The translations under genes were made by a program, and so were the position numbers. Below the pieces are notes generated by a model, which had not been told where the DNA came from, made no database searches, and saw only the letters and a list, made by a program, of their open reading frames with translations. Positions 9,391-18,266 of a stretch of 64,000 nucleotides of DNA are shown here, one piece after another (positions within the stretch are counted from its first letter, which is position 1; the number at the start of each line of letters is the position of its first letter). Source of the stretch: Brevibacillus formosus (GTDB taxonomy: Bacteria > Bacillota > Bacilli > Brevibacillales > Brevibacillaceae); NCBI RefSeq assembly GCF_003013405.1, contig NZ_PXZL01000013.1, forward strand, positions 597,343 through 661,342. Direction: 5' to 3'.

Positions 9391-9400
9391 GGAGGTAGCC

Positions 9401-9736
9401 ATGGCATTACCCAAAAAAGGCACGAGGGGCATAACGGTAGGAGAACAGCGATATCGATGGGTCATTAGCCCAGCAGCGAAGGGTCTGCTCGCGTTGACGA
9501 TTCAGCACAATGAAGGGATAGGGCAGTTAATTCGCGTGTACGTAAAATCCGATGTGAATGACTTTTGGGCGGAGTTTCCACTTGTGCAGCATTTGGATAT
9601 GAGAGTGATAAAGCCAGCCGATGTCGCGGCGATTATTGAAGATGCGATCAAGCTGGGATGGCAACCTGACAAAAAAGGGGCGCCTCTGAGCTTTGACTTC
9701 GTCGGCAGTACGCTCGTTAAAAAAGGGAATACATAG
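9401..9736 (+). CDS. Hypothetical small protein
   Basis: 111 residues, not recognised. It starts at ATG 9401 with GAGGAGGT upstream, ten bases after the WYL regulator stop. It is soluble, with mixed beta/alpha character and a Lys-rich N-terminus (MALPKKGTRGITVGEQRYRW). A conserved-looking segment, DAIKLGWQPDKKGAPLSFDF, lies near the C-terminus. No signal peptide, membrane segment or metal motif is visible. Reading-frame integrity, the strong ribosome site and tight packing make it a real gene. Confidence 0.7.
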   Translation: MALPKKGTRGITVGEQRYRWVISPAAKGLLALTIQHNEGIGQLIRVYVKSDVNDFWAEFPLVQHLDMRVIKPADVAAIIEDAIKLGWQPDKKGAPLSFDFVGSTLVKKGNT

Positions 9737-9786
9737 CAATACCGGAACGGGAGTTGTCTAGATAGAAGCAGAGGAGAAGAAGTCGG

Positions 9787-10497
9787 ATGGAATGGGCAAT
9801 CGTCAGCAAGACAAAGGATATTGAGATCGTGCGAGCAGCAGTGGATCAATTAGATATCAACGAACGAGATCAACGCGGGAGAACACCGCTGATGCTTTTT
9901 ATCACAAACCGAATGCCGCCAGAAGCGATTCAGATGCTGTTGGATAAAGGCGCAGAGCTGGAGGCGGAAGACAAGTTGGGCGAAACCGCGTTGAAAAAAG
10001 CCGTCAAATTCAAGCAAGTCGAAGCCGTAAAACGATTGCTGCAACAGGGAGCCGAGCTTGATTCTAAGCATGGCATTTTGGCCACTGCTTGGAATGCCGC
10101 CAGAATGGACAAAGCGATTGCAGACCTGCTGCTCGAAACGAAAGGCGCAGTACGTCTAACGCTGTCTTCTGAGGAAGAGGATGCGGTGGACGATATTTTA
10201 TATGAGGAATCTGAGCACAAGCGGTGCCAAAAAATAAAACTGCTTGATTCATCTGTTCTCCTTCATGCTGTCGTGAATGGCTACAACTGGGATGACGGAC
10301 CGGAGGCGATGATTGCGGCTTTTGAGAATCCTGCCTGTGCAACAATCACTCTTTTGGATATGTATGAACTGATGGATGCCGACTATTGGCTGGAAATGGA
10401 CGAGGAGGAAATCGCGGAATCGGAGGAACGCAACCGCTGGAGAATGCTCGCCATCCAACTAAAAGAGAAACTGGCAGATGAATGGGATAGGGGTTGA
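9787..10497 (+). CDS. Ankyrin-repeat protein with C-terminal DUF4274-like domain
   Basis: 236 residues. Residues 1-100 hold about three ankyrin repeats (RGRTPLMLFI, MLLDKGAELEAEDKLGETAL, RLLQQGAELDSKHG). The C-terminal part (LHAVVNGYNWDDGPEAMIAA, then LLDMYELMDADYW) resembles DUF4274, a short domain with the N-Y-N-W-D-D-G signature seen in cytosolic proteins near toxin-immunity loci and elsewhere. The very C-terminus is strongly acidic. Likely a cytoplasmic protein-protein interaction module; partner unknown. ATG 9787 has GAGGAGAAG upstream. The gene ends overlapping the possible TTG start of the next. Confidence 0.75.
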   Translation: MEWAIVSKTKDIEIVRAAVDQLDINERDQRGRTPLMLFITNRMPPEAIQMLLDKGAELEAEDKLGETALKKAVKFKQVEAVKRLLQQGAELDSKHGILATAWNAARMDKAIADLLLETKGAVRLTLSSEEEDAVDDILYEESEHKRCQKIKLLDSSVLLHAVVNGYNWDDGPEAMIAAFENPACATITLLDMYELMDADYWLEMDEEEIAESEERNRWRMLAIQLKEKLADEWDRG

Positions 10498-10502
10498 TCA
10501 TC

Positions 10503-10877
10503 ATGTGTCGATATGGGATGTATGGTCCATACAAACAAATATACGCCTGTTTTCCTTGCCGAAAAGTGTTCAAGCAAACCTCCAAGTATGAGATGACGGA
10601 GGAAGAATGGAAGAAGATCAAGCATAGCTGTCCGCAATGCGGTGAGGGAATGAAGGATATGGGGCATGATTTCAAGGCTCCAAAGCAAACGGATGTGAAG
10701 CAGTGGAAAAAGGTTGAAATTCTCTATGAGCATGGGTTTACCTATCATTCCTGTGGATGTGGTGGACCAGGCTATCGGCCAGCCCAATTACAGGAAGTGA
10801 ACGAATTTCTTGAAAAGAACAAGCGGTTCAACACAGAGGGAGAGAAATTGCTGAATAGACTCACTGTAAGAATGTAA
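10503..10877 (+). CDS. Hypothetical zinc-ribbon-like protein
   Basis: 124 residues from ATG 10503, chosen for the AGGGG upstream; the frame also opens at TTG 10494. Cys pairs suggest zinc binding: C-x2-C (ACFPCRK) with C-x2-C (SCPQCGEG), plus a later SCGCGGPG cluster. The start MCRYGMYGPYK is typical of a small family of unannotated Bacillales proteins of this kind. No function can be assigned. It sits in the run of small genes after the ankyrin gene and before the MFS transporter. Confidence 0.7.
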   Translation: MCRYGMYGPYKQIYACFPCRKVFKQTSKYEMTEEEWKKIKHSCPQCGEGMKDMGHDFKAPKQTDVKQWKKVEILYEHGFTYHSCGCGGPGYRPAQLQEVNEFLEKNKRFNTEGEKLLNRLTVRM

Positions 10878-10900
10878 AAATGAGCAGGGGGCGGGGAATC

Positions 10901-12097
10901 GTGGCAACCTTCTTTTTGATCATGATTTACTTGTCGTTTATCAGCTTGGGTCTTCCCGATTCGTTACTGGGGGCAGCTTGGCCGGTCATGCAAGCAGAAT
11001 ATGGGGCGGCATTTGGTATGGCTGGTGTGATCAATATTGTGATTGCTTCTGGAACGATCGTATCTAGCTTGATGAGCGGTGCATTATTAAAACGACTGGG
11101 GACAGGACAGATCACCCTGATCAGCTGTTTGATGACGGCGGCAGCCTTGCTCGGCTTTTCTTTTGCCCCTTCGATTATTTGGTTGCTGGCATTGGCATTG
11201 CCGCTGGGACTAGGAGCTGGCTCTGTAGATGCTGCACTGAACCATTATGTCGCCACGCATTATCAAGCCCATCATATGAGCTGGCTGCATTGCTTCTGGG
11301 GAGTGGGTGCTACGCTTGGCCCCATTATTATGTCTGGCTTTATGCACGATCATGATTTATGGCGGAATGGCTACTTTACCATTTCTCTTATACAATTTGC
11401 ATTAGTCGTACTTCTCGCGTTTACACTTCCTTTGTGGAAGCGGATGGAGAACATACAGAGCCATGCTGTCAAAGAGTCACAGGCTCAGCCGTCTCGCGGG
11501 CGGAGCGAAAAAATGTTACAGACGAAAGGCGTCAAGCTGACTTTGCTGACCTTTCTATTCTATTGTGGGGCTGAAGCTTCGGTGGGATTATGGGGGAGCA
11601 GCTTTTTGGTAAATGTGAAAGAGCTACCTGCGGCATTGGCAGCGGTGTGGGTAGCCATGTATTACGGTGGCATCACTGTTGGGCGATTTATCACGGGCTT
11701 TGTAACCTTCAAAGTGAGCAACCGCATCCTGATTCGCAGTGGACTTCTCGTATCTTTCGCCGGGGCATCGCTGTTGATGTTGCCATTACCAACCTACTAT
11801 TCGCTGATCGGTTTACTGTTGCTCGGGTTGGGCTTCGCTCCGATTTATCCTTGTATGCTGCATGATACCCCAGAACGCTTTGGGAAAGAGCAATCGCAAA
11901 AGCTGATGGGCTATCAGATGGCTGTAGCGTATACGGGAGCCACGTTTTTGCCTCCGTTGCTAGGGTGGCTTGCTGCACAGACGACCGTTTCGATTTTACC
12001 GTTTTTTATAGCCTTCTACATTGTGTTCATGCTATATGGTTCAGAGAGAGTCAATCGAATCATGAAGCAACGGATTGCCCAGTCAGAAACGATCTAG
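10901..12097 (+). CDS. MFS transporter
   Basis: 398 residues from GTG 10901, which has AGGGGGCGGGG upstream; ATG 10880 (405 residues) is an alternative but lacks a ribosome site. Twelve hydrophobic segments are split by a basic loop near residue 200. The N-terminus (LSFISLGLPDSLLGAAWPVM) is characteristic of the FucP/NarK-like FHS branch of the major facilitator superfamily. The substrate is unknown. The gene ends 13 bases from the convergent TetR-family gene, a natural candidate regulator only if it acts on a distant promoter, since it does not share the upstream region. Confidence 0.8.
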   Translation: MATFFLIMIYLSFISLGLPDSLLGAAWPVMQAEYGAAFGMAGVINIVIASGTIVSSLMSGALLKRLGTGQITLISCLMTAAALLGFSFAPSIIWLLALALPLGLGAGSVDAALNHYVATHYQAHHMSWLHCFWGVGATLGPIIMSGFMHDHDLWRNGYFTISLIQFALVVLLAFTLPLWKRMENIQSHAVKESQAQPSRGRSEKMLQTKGVKLTLLTFLFYCGAEASVGLWGSSFLVNVKELPAALAAVWVAMYYGGITVGRFITGFVTFKVSNRILIRSGLLVSFAGASLLMLPLPTYYSLIGLLLLGLGFAPIYPCMLHDTPERFGKEQSQKLMGYQMAVAYTGATFLPPLLGWLAAQTTVSILPFFIAFYIVFMLYGSERVNRIMKQRIAQSETI

Positions 12098-12110
12098 CTT
12101 GAGGCACTCG

Positions 12111-12710
12111 CTATTTTGACGATAGCATGTTTTGCAAAGCTTTTCCGTATAAAGACAGGGGCATCTGGTCGCCGCTTATGTAATAAAAGATGGCCATGCC
12201 ATTCTCTAAAGCAAGAATCGTCCATGCCATTTCATCAGCAGATAGAGTAGAGTCACTTTCTTTTGGCATCAATGTCTGTATGGCCTTGGAAAGATGCTGT
12301 ACCGACTCGATGATCATGTTCGACCATCGCTTTCGAACAGACTCTTCGCGCATGGCATAAAGCAAAAATTCCAGGTTCAGCATGTTCCACGTACGATTTT
12401 GTTGCTGAACGGACATAAAATAGGCGTCCATGGCTTCTATAAAATGCGATAATGATGGCTGGTGATCAATTACGTGATGGATATTCGACACATGTAATTG
12501 CATCTGACCTTCCAAAATAGCGAGAAAGAGATCTTCTTTGGACTGAAAATGAGCATAAACAGCTCCTTTGGTAAAACCAGCATGGTCTGCGATTTTATCA
12601 ACGGAAGCCCCGTGGAAGCCTAACTGAGCAAAAATCTCAATGGCTGAGTCAATGAGCAATTGGCGTGTTTCCTGTTTACGCTCTGCTTGGGTTAATCTGC
12701 GTCTGTTCAT
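12111..12710 (-). CDS. TetR/AcrR-family transcriptional regulator
   Basis: 199 residues from ATG 12710, with AAGGAGGCGGACGA before it; the longer frame to TTG 12734 would run through that ribosome site. The N-terminal HTH (RQLLIDSAIEIFAQLGFHGA, then VDKIADHAGFTKGAVYAHF) is canonical TetR, followed by a helical ligand domain. The upstream direct repeat CTATATGG is a candidate binding site. Ligand and regulon are unknown. It is convergent with the MFS gene and divergent from the haem O synthase gene. Confidence 0.85.
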   Translation of the reverse strand: MNRRRLTQAERKQETRQLLIDSAIEIFAQLGFHGASVDKIADHAGFTKGAVYAHFQSKEDLFLAILEGQMQLHVSNIHHVIDHQPSLSHFIEAMDAYFMSVQQQNRTWNMLNLEFLLYAMREESVRKRWSNMIIESVQHLSKAIQTLMPKESDSTLSADEMAWTILALENGMAIFYYISGDQMPLSLYGKALQNMLSSK

Positions 12711-12739
12711 TCGTCCGCCTCCTTCTCTTGACAATCATA

Positions 12740-12765
12740 CCATATAGAATTAACATTCCATATAG
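12740..12765. promoter_or_regulatory. Direct repeats upstream of the TetR gene
   Basis: CCATATAG occurs at 12740-12747 and again at 12758-12765, 18 bases apart, just before the TetR-family start. A possible autoregulatory site, also placed to affect the divergent ctaB. Confidence 0.35.
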
Positions 12766-12890
12766 TATTTAAATGCTTATCGGTATGTAAGATACAAATG
12801 GCAGTTTTGTAGGATTTAACCGTCTACTATGTCATGCTATTTTGGAGTACGATAGATATAGATCATCTAGTAAGAGGGGACAGTGTACGA

Positions 12891-13808
12891 ATGCAGAGGG
12901 AAGAAAGCGTAGCAACGCGGAATCGGCCTATGTCCAATATTTTGGCGCAAACGGTAAAGACGGGGATTATCAAATCGAATCTGATTCCGATGTTTGCCGG
13001 ATTAACATTGGCTTTATATACGTATCACTTCAGTCTTTTAGATAAGCTACCAGAAATCTTATTTGCTACAATCGGCTCTATTTTAATCATGGGTGCAGCG
13101 GGTGCCTTTAATAACGTGTATGATCGCGATATCGATTCGATCATGGAGCGGACGAAGAACAGACCTACGGTGACAGGGGATATATCAACGAAGACTGTTT
13201 TATGGCTCGCCTCCTTGATGACGATTTTTGGCTTGGTGGCTCTTGTCTTGGCAACACCGTTGGCTGCTATCATGGGTTTTCTCGGACTGTTCTTTTATGT
13301 CGTGCCTTATACGATGTGGACCAAAAGAAGGACGGTTTACAACACGGAGGTAGGGAGTATTTCTGGCGCGATGCCGCCGCTCATCGGTTGGGCTGCCATT
13401 CACCCAGATATCACGCATCCTGCTATCCTTGGTCTCTTTATCATCATGGTCATTTGGCAAATGCCTCACTTCTATGCGATTGCGATTCGCAAGCATGATG
13501 AGTACAAGGCGGCTGGGGTTCCGATGTTGCCTGTGGTCAAAGGTGCAAGACGTACCTACATTCAAACAAATGTTTATTTGGTCATTTTAATTGCCAGCAG
13601 TTTTCTATTTTGGTCATTAAGCGCTGGTCTTACATTTATGGCCCTGCTCCTGAATGTTTTATGGCTGGTTCTGAGTGTTTTTGGATACCGGAAAATGGAT
13701 TCACAGAAATGGTCTAAAACAATGTTTATTTATTCGCTGATTCATATGACGGTGCTGTTCTCGACGGTGATTATTTACTCGCTGATGGGGATTATTTTCA
13801 AGTTGTAG
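12891..13808 (+). CDS. ctaB: Protoheme IX farnesyltransferase (haem O synthase)
   Basis: 305 residues from ATG 12891 (AGAGGGG upstream), the normal CyoE/CtaB size. It is a UbiA-superfamily membrane prenyltransferase with about nine membrane segments. The first Asp-rich motif N-x-x-x-D-x-x-x-D appears as NNVYDRDIDSIMERTKNRP, and the conserved loop as YAIAIRKHDEYKAAGVPMLP. It adds a farnesyl group to haem B to make haem O, needed for cytochrome oxidases. No other cta genes (ctaA, ctaC-F) are seen nearby, so it stands alone here. Confidence 0.93.
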   Translation: MQREESVATRNRPMSNILAQTVKTGIIKSNLIPMFAGLTLALYTYHFSLLDKLPEILFATIGSILIMGAAGAFNNVYDRDIDSIMERTKNRPTVTGDISTKTVLWLASLMTIFGLVALVLATPLAAIMGFLGLFFYVVPYTMWTKRRTVYNTEVGSISGAMPPLIGWAAIHPDITHPAILGLFIIMVIWQMPHFYAIAIRKHDEYKAAGVPMLPVVKGARRTYIQTNVYLVILIASSFLFWSLSAGLTFMALLLNVLWLVLSVFGYRKMDSQKWSKTMFIYSLIHMTVLFSTVIIYSLMGIIFKL

Positions 13809-13890
13809 AGATGAATAGATTAAGTATGTCGAAATATGTATATAATTATCGATTGATGTAGATTTGGAAAATATTATAATATAAAAGTAA

Positions 13891-13930
13891 GATGACCCGA
13901 TAAGTATCTCATCGGTGTCATTTTTTTTTG
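13891..13930 (+). terminator. Intrinsic terminator after ctaB
   Basis: GATGACCCGAT (13891-13901) pairs with ATCGGTGTCAT (13911-13921) with one bulge, followed by nine T. Confidence 0.85.
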
Positions 13931-13972
13931 CTTGAAAAGAGTAAGAACACATTTTCATGGAGGATAGACGTA

Positions 13973-14683
13973 ATGATAAGGCATAATTTATTGATAGGAA
14001 ATATTCCAGCAATTTTGTGGGGGGACAAATCAGATAAGTTATTTATAGTTGTGCATGGTAACATGTCAAATAAGGCAGATGACTCGATTATTGTATTTGC
14101 AGAAGAAGCGACAGCAGTAGGTTATCAAGTTCTTAGTTTTGATTTGCCTCAACATGGTGAACGTAAAGATGATACTTATCTTTGTAAAGTTCAAAACTGT
14201 GTTCAAGACCTTAATAAAATTATGACATATGCAAAATCGTTATCAAATCATATAAGCATTTTTGCTTGTAGCATGGGAGTATATTTCAGCCTATTAGAAT
14301 ATTGCCATGAGCCATTGAATCAGTGTTTGTTTCTCTCTCCTGTGGTAAATATGGAACGTATTATAGATAATATGATGACATGGTTTAACGTAAGTGAAAG
14401 TAGACTAAAAATTGAGAAAGAAATTTCCACACCTATTGGACAAACTCTCTATTGGGATTACTACTGTTATGTGAAAGAACACCCTATTGTAGCTTGGAAT
14501 AATCCGACTTCCATTCTCTATGGTTCAGGAGATAACTTATGTGAGTTTGACATTGTATCTGAATTTGCTAAACGCTTTAACTGTAATTTGCAAGTAATGG
14601 AGAATGGAGAACACTATTTCCATACTCCGGAACAATTGCAGTATTTCAGACAATGGTTAAAAAAGAATATATACGTTAAATGA
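13973..14683 (+). CDS. Alpha/beta hydrolase, AT-rich gene
   Basis: 236 residues from ATG 13973, which has GGAGGATAG upstream. It has an alpha/beta-hydrolase layout: LFIVVHGNMSN, then FDLPQHGERK, the nucleophile elbow as FACSMGVYFS (Ser in C-S-M-G), an acid in YGSGDNLCEF and the final His in NGEHYFHTPE. The base composition is clearly more AT-rich than the flanking genes (many AAT, ATA, TTA codons), suggesting recent acquisition. The gene lies alone between two hairpins. Substrate unknown. Confidence 0.75.
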   Translation: MIRHNLLIGNIPAILWGDKSDKLFIVVHGNMSNKADDSIIVFAEEATAVGYQVLSFDLPQHGERKDDTYLCKVQNCVQDLNKIMTYAKSLSNHISIFACSMGVYFSLLEYCHEPLNQCLFLSPVVNMERIIDNMMTWFNVSESRLKIEKEISTPIGQTLYWDYYCYVKEHPIVAWNNPTSILYGSGDNLCEFDIVSEFAKRFNCNLQVMENGEHYFHTPEQLQYFRQWLKKNIYVK

Positions 14684-14685
14684 TT

Positions 14686-14710
14686 AAGGGAAGTCAAAAT
14701 GGCTTCCCTT
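14686..14710 (+). terminator. Hairpin after the AT-rich hydrolase
   Basis: AAGGGAAG (14686-14693) pairs with CTTCCCTT (14703-14710). No strong T-run follows, so termination is likely but weak. Confidence 0.5.
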
Positions 14711-14768
14711 AAAAGTTATATAATTTCAACATTATTTTAAGTCAATCGAACTATGAAAATGTTTTCTG

Positions 14769-14820
14769 TTGACATAAAATGTGCCCTTCTCTATTATAAA
14801 CGTAAATGATAATCATTATT
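14769..14820 (+). promoter_or_regulatory. Consensus promoter with Fur box, nik-type operon
   Basis: TTGACA (14769-14774), 17 bases, TATTAT (14792-14797). Immediately downstream, over the expected transcription start, GTAAATGATAATCATTATT (14802-14820) agrees with the 19-base Fur consensus at 16 positions and with the 7-1-7 form TGATAATnATTATCA at 13 of 14. Iron-dependent repression of the transporter is expected. Confidence 0.8.
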
Positions 14821-14847
14821 AACATATAAGAATGGAGATACCACTTT

Positions 14848-16473
14848 ATGTTTGGATCAACTAAGAAGGCCGTTTTATTGATGGTAGCTGTTATTCTACT
14901 CTTATCAACAACTCTATTGGGGTGCACGAAAAAGGAAACAGAGTCAAATGGTGAAAACAAGGCGGCTTCAGCGGAAAAGGTAATCACATTATCTTGGCCG
15001 AGGGATGTCGGACCGATGAATCCTCATACATATAACCCTTCACAATTATTTGCTCAATCGATGATCTATGAACCGTTGGTTAGCTATAAGGAAGGGGGCA
15101 AACTTGAACCCTATCTTGCAGAATCATGGTCGATCTCGAAGGATGGCAAAGAGTATACCTTCAAGCTCCGTCAAAATGTAAAATTTTCGGACGGAACCCC
15201 GTTTAACGCAGCTATTGTGAAAAAAAACTTTGATGCTGTAATGAAGAACCCAAAATTGCATAGTTGGCTTGGCGTTATTAATGCTCTTGACAAGACAGAG
15301 GTAGTGGACGAGCAAACTTTCAAAATGACTTTGAAGGAACCCTATTACCCTGCATTGCAGGATTTGGCGCTAGTCCGTCCGGTTCGATTCCTGGGTGAAG
15401 CGGGTTTTCCGGATGACGGCGACACTTCCAAGGGCTTAAAAAAGCCGATTGGGACCGGCCCGTGGGTGCTGGCCGAATACAAGAAAGACGAATATGCTGT
15501 GTTTACCCGAAACCCAAATTACTGGGGCGAGAGTCCAAAGATTGATAAAGTAACCGTAAAGATCATTCCCGATGCAGAGACGCGCGTAATGGCTTTTGAA
15601 AAAGGTGAGTTGGATTTGATATATGGTGAAGGAGCCATCAGCATGGATTCCTTTAATCAACTGAAAGAATCGGGAAAATATGTGACGGAGTTATCCGACC
15701 CTGTCGGAACGAGAAGCTTGCTTTTGAATACCTCCAATGAAAAGCTAGCTGACCTGAGGGTACGCATGGCCCTCCAGCACGGATTTAACAAGCAAGCAAT
15801 GGTGGAAGGCATCACGCTAGGTCTGGAGGAGAAGGCGGACAACATCTTGTCCAAAAACTTCCCGTATACCAATATGGATGTCCAACAGGTCGAATACAAT
15901 GTGGAGAAAGCGAATGCTTATCTTGATGAAGCCGGATGGAAGCTTCCCGCAGGCAAAACTGTACGGGAGAAGGACGGTCAACCGCTTGAGTTGGAATTGA
16001 TCTATGATAAGACCGACCCCATTCAAAAAGCGATGGCGGAAACCATGCAAGCCGAATGGGGAGCGATTGGTGTTAAACTTAACATTACGGGTCTTGAATT
16101 GACGGTTCAAATTAAACGCCGGAAAGCAGGCGAGTTTGACTTGGATTTCTGGTACAACTACGGAGCGCCATATGATCCGCACTCGTTCATTAATGTTGTG
16201 GCAGAAAAAGGATGGGGCGTTTCGGAAGCACATTCGCACTTGTCTATGAAACAAGAATTAGATCAACAAATAAAAGAAACCCTTGCCTCAACGGATGAGG
16301 CAAAGCGCGAACAGCTTTACAACTCCATTTTGAGAACTTTGCAGGACCAGTCAGTTATCGTTCCGGTGTCTTACATCAAGAAAACGGTTGTTTACCAGAA
16401 AAATGTGAAAGACTTTAGCTTCCCGGCGAATAGGGATGAACATCCATTCTACGGGATTAGTATCAGCAAGTAA
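14848..16473 (+). CDS. nikA: NikA-type substrate-binding lipoprotein
   Basis: 541 residues. It has a lipoprotein signal with lipobox LLGC (Cys at about residue 26), then an SBP_bac_5 fold. Features closer to NikA/CntA than to oligopeptide binders are SWPRDVGPMNPHTYNPSQL near the N-terminus, LVRPVRFLGE and NYGAPYDPHSF. It delivers a metal or metal-chelate complex to the NikBCDE channel. The Fur box upstream points to iron-responsive expression, so a metallophore complex as in the staphylopine system is as likely as free nickel. No metallophore biosynthesis genes are in the window. Confidence 0.85.
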   Translation: MFGSTKKAVLLMVAVILLLSTTLLGCTKKETESNGENKAASAEKVITLSWPRDVGPMNPHTYNPSQLFAQSMIYEPLVSYKEGGKLEPYLAESWSISKDGKEYTFKLRQNVKFSDGTPFNAAIVKKNFDAVMKNPKLHSWLGVINALDKTEVVDEQTFKMTLKEPYYPALQDLALVRPVRFLGEAGFPDDGDTSKGLKKPIGTGPWVLAEYKKDEYAVFTRNPNYWGESPKIDKVTVKIIPDAETRVMAFEKGELDLIYGEGAISMDSFNQLKESGKYVTELSDPVGTRSLLLNTSNEKLADLRVRMALQHGFNKQAMVEGITLGLEEKADNILSKNFPYTNMDVQQVEYNVEKANAYLDEAGWKLPAGKTVREKDGQPLELELIYDKTDPIQKAMAETMQAEWGAIGVKLNITGLELTVQIKRRKAGEFDLDFWYNYGAPYDPHSFINVVAEKGWGVSEAHSHLSMKQELDQQIKETLASTDEAKREQLYNSILRTLQDQSVIVPVSYIKKTVVYQKNVKDFSFPANRDEHPFYGISISK

Positions 16474-16491
16474 TCAGCAGGGAGGCAACTC

Positions 16492-17436
16492 ATGGTCAGC
16501 TATATCGGGAAGAGAATTCTCGCTATCATTCCAATTGTTCTCTTTGCCATTCTTATCACGTTTGTACTCATCCATATCTCACCGGTGGACCCGGCTGAGG
16601 CTTATTTAAGCGCAGCCCACATTCATCCGACTGAGGAGTTATTGGCTGAGAAAAGACATGAATTTGGCTTGGATCAGCCTTTGATCGTACAATATTTTCA
16701 AACTGTCATGAAGATTTGCCGACTTGATTTCGGCAGATCTTATCTTACGAATGAGCCGGTTTGGGGTGAGGTTACGGCCCGGATGCCTGCGACCATTCAA
16801 CTCGCCGTCAGCAGCATTTTGTTCGCCATGATTGTTAGTATACCGCTCGGTTTTTTGTCAGCGGTTTATAAAAACAGCCTGATTGATAATTTCAGCAGGC
16901 TGCTCTCTTTTTTCGGCGCTTCCATTCCGCAATTTTGGCTTGGGTACTTATTGATTTTTTTCTTTTCCGTCAAACTGGACTGGCTTCCTGTAGAAGGAAG
17001 AGGGTCGTGGGAGCATCTAGTGCTTCCGACCATGACGTTGTCGTTGGCACTGATCGCGATCTATACCCGTCTTCTGCGCGCGAGTGTGTTGGAACAATTG
17101 CAGGAGTCGTATGTCTTATATGCCAGGACTCGGGGCATTAAAGAAAAAGTCATTATGGTGAAGCATGTGTTGAAAATTGCTATTTCACCGGTGATTACCG
17201 GCTTGGGCATGAATTTCGGCAAATTACTCACGGGAACCATTATCGTGGAGCAAGTTTTTTCCTGGCCGGGGTTCGGACGCTATTTTGTCGAGGCGATTTT
17301 TAATCGGGATATTCCTGTTATCCAATGCTACGTACTCCTCGCAGCCTGTTTGTTCATCGTGTGCAACCTGATTGTTGATCTTGTCCAGCTGTATATGGAT
17401 CCCCGAATTTCTTTGAAAGGAAGAACCGACCAGTGA
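16492..17436 (+). CDS. nikB: NikB-type ABC transporter permease
   Basis: 314 residues, DppB/NikB family, six membrane segments. The first segment is followed by an extracytoplasmic region with DPAEAYLSAA and the conserved FGLDQPLIVQYF. The cytoplasmic EAA-type loop reads YVLYARTRGIKEKVIMVKHV. GGAGGCAAC precedes ATG 16492. Forms the membrane channel with the following NikC-type protein; its stop overlaps the start of that gene. Confidence 0.9.
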   Translation: MVSYIGKRILAIIPIVLFAILITFVLIHISPVDPAEAYLSAAHIHPTEELLAEKRHEFGLDQPLIVQYFQTVMKICRLDFGRSYLTNEPVWGEVTARMPATIQLAVSSILFAMIVSIPLGFLSAVYKNSLIDNFSRLLSFFGASIPQFWLGYLLIFFFSVKLDWLPVEGRGSWEHLVLPTMTLSLALIAIYTRLLRASVLEQLQESYVLYARTRGIKEKVIMVKHVLKIAISPVITGLGMNFGKLLTGTIIVEQVFSWPGFGRYFVEAIFNRDIPVIQCYVLLAACLFIVCNLIVDLVQLYMDPRISLKGRTDQ

Positions 17437-18266
17437 TTCCGCATATACGGACCGTTCTCAAGGGACAGAAAACCATAACAGTATGCTCGGTCTTAGTACT
17501 GGTTTTCGCCATTATTACCGTTTTGGCTCCATGGATATCACCTCATGATCCAATTAAAGTGAATGTAGCGATGAAGTTGAAGCCCCCTTCCGCTGAGCAT
17601 TTGCTGGGTACAGACCATTTGGGACGTGACAATCTTTCTCGTCTTCTGCATGGAGCCCGCATATCGCTGGGGTTTGCCTTCTTGATTTTCGTTTCCTCGA
17701 TAGGAATAGGCTTGATCGTCGGAACCATTGCCGGTTACAAAGGCGGTTGGATTGATACAGTACTGATGCGGTTTTGCGAAGGGGTCATGGCGTTTCCGAA
17801 TCTTGTGCTGGTATTGGGGATTGTCGGAGTGTTTGGGCCTGGACTGATACAGGTGGTTTTGGCGTTGATGCTGGTGCAATGGGTATACTATGCCCGGATG
17901 TTCCGAAGCATGGTCGTCAGCTTGAAGGAACGCAATTTTATTATCGCAGCTCGAATTAGCGGCTCTTCGCAATGGAAAATTATCAAGCAGCACATGATCC
18001 CCAATATACTGCCTCCGATTCTCGTGATGGGCACATTGGAAATGGGATGGGCGATCATGGACATCTCTGCGCTGTCGTTTTTGGGCTTGGGCATTCAGCC
18101 TCCAACACCTGAATGGGGGGCAATGATCCACGAAGGAAAAAGCTTTATACGAAGTCATCCGGAATTAATGCTGTATCCGGGACTGATGATTTTGTTTGTC
18201 GTGATTACATTCAATGTACTAGGGGAAGCTTTGTCGGAACGATTTGGGGTAAAACGACGTTTTTGA
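17433..18266 (+). CDS. nikC: NikC-type ABC transporter permease
   Basis: 277 residues, DppC/NikC family. Translation starts at GTG 17433, sharing GTGA with the nikB stop. Characteristic parts are LGTDHLGRDNLSRLLHGARI after segment 1 and FIIAARISGSSQWKIIKQHM as the ATPase-contacting loop. The LGLGIQPPTPEWGAMI stretch near the C-terminus is typical of the family. It is the second channel subunit. Immediately followed, with no gap, by the first ATPase gene. Confidence 0.9.
   Translation: MIPHIRTVLKGQKTITVCSVLVLVFAIITVLAPWISPHDPIKVNVAMKLKPPSAEHLLGTDHLGRDNLSRLLHGARISLGFAFLIFVSSIGIGLIVGTIAGYKGGWIDTVLMRFCEGVMAFPNLVLVLGIVGVFGPGLIQVVLALMLVQWVYYARMFRSMVVSLKERNFIIAARISGSSQWKIIKQHMIPNILPPILVMGTLEMGWAIMDISALSFLGLGIQPPTPEWGAMIHEGKSFIRSHPELMLYPGLMILFVVITFNVLGEALSERFGVKRRF

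Noticed and set aside
12834..12890. Upstream start of ctaB at 12834
   Set aside because: No ribosome site, and the added N-terminus is not typical of the family; AGAGGGG precedes 12891.
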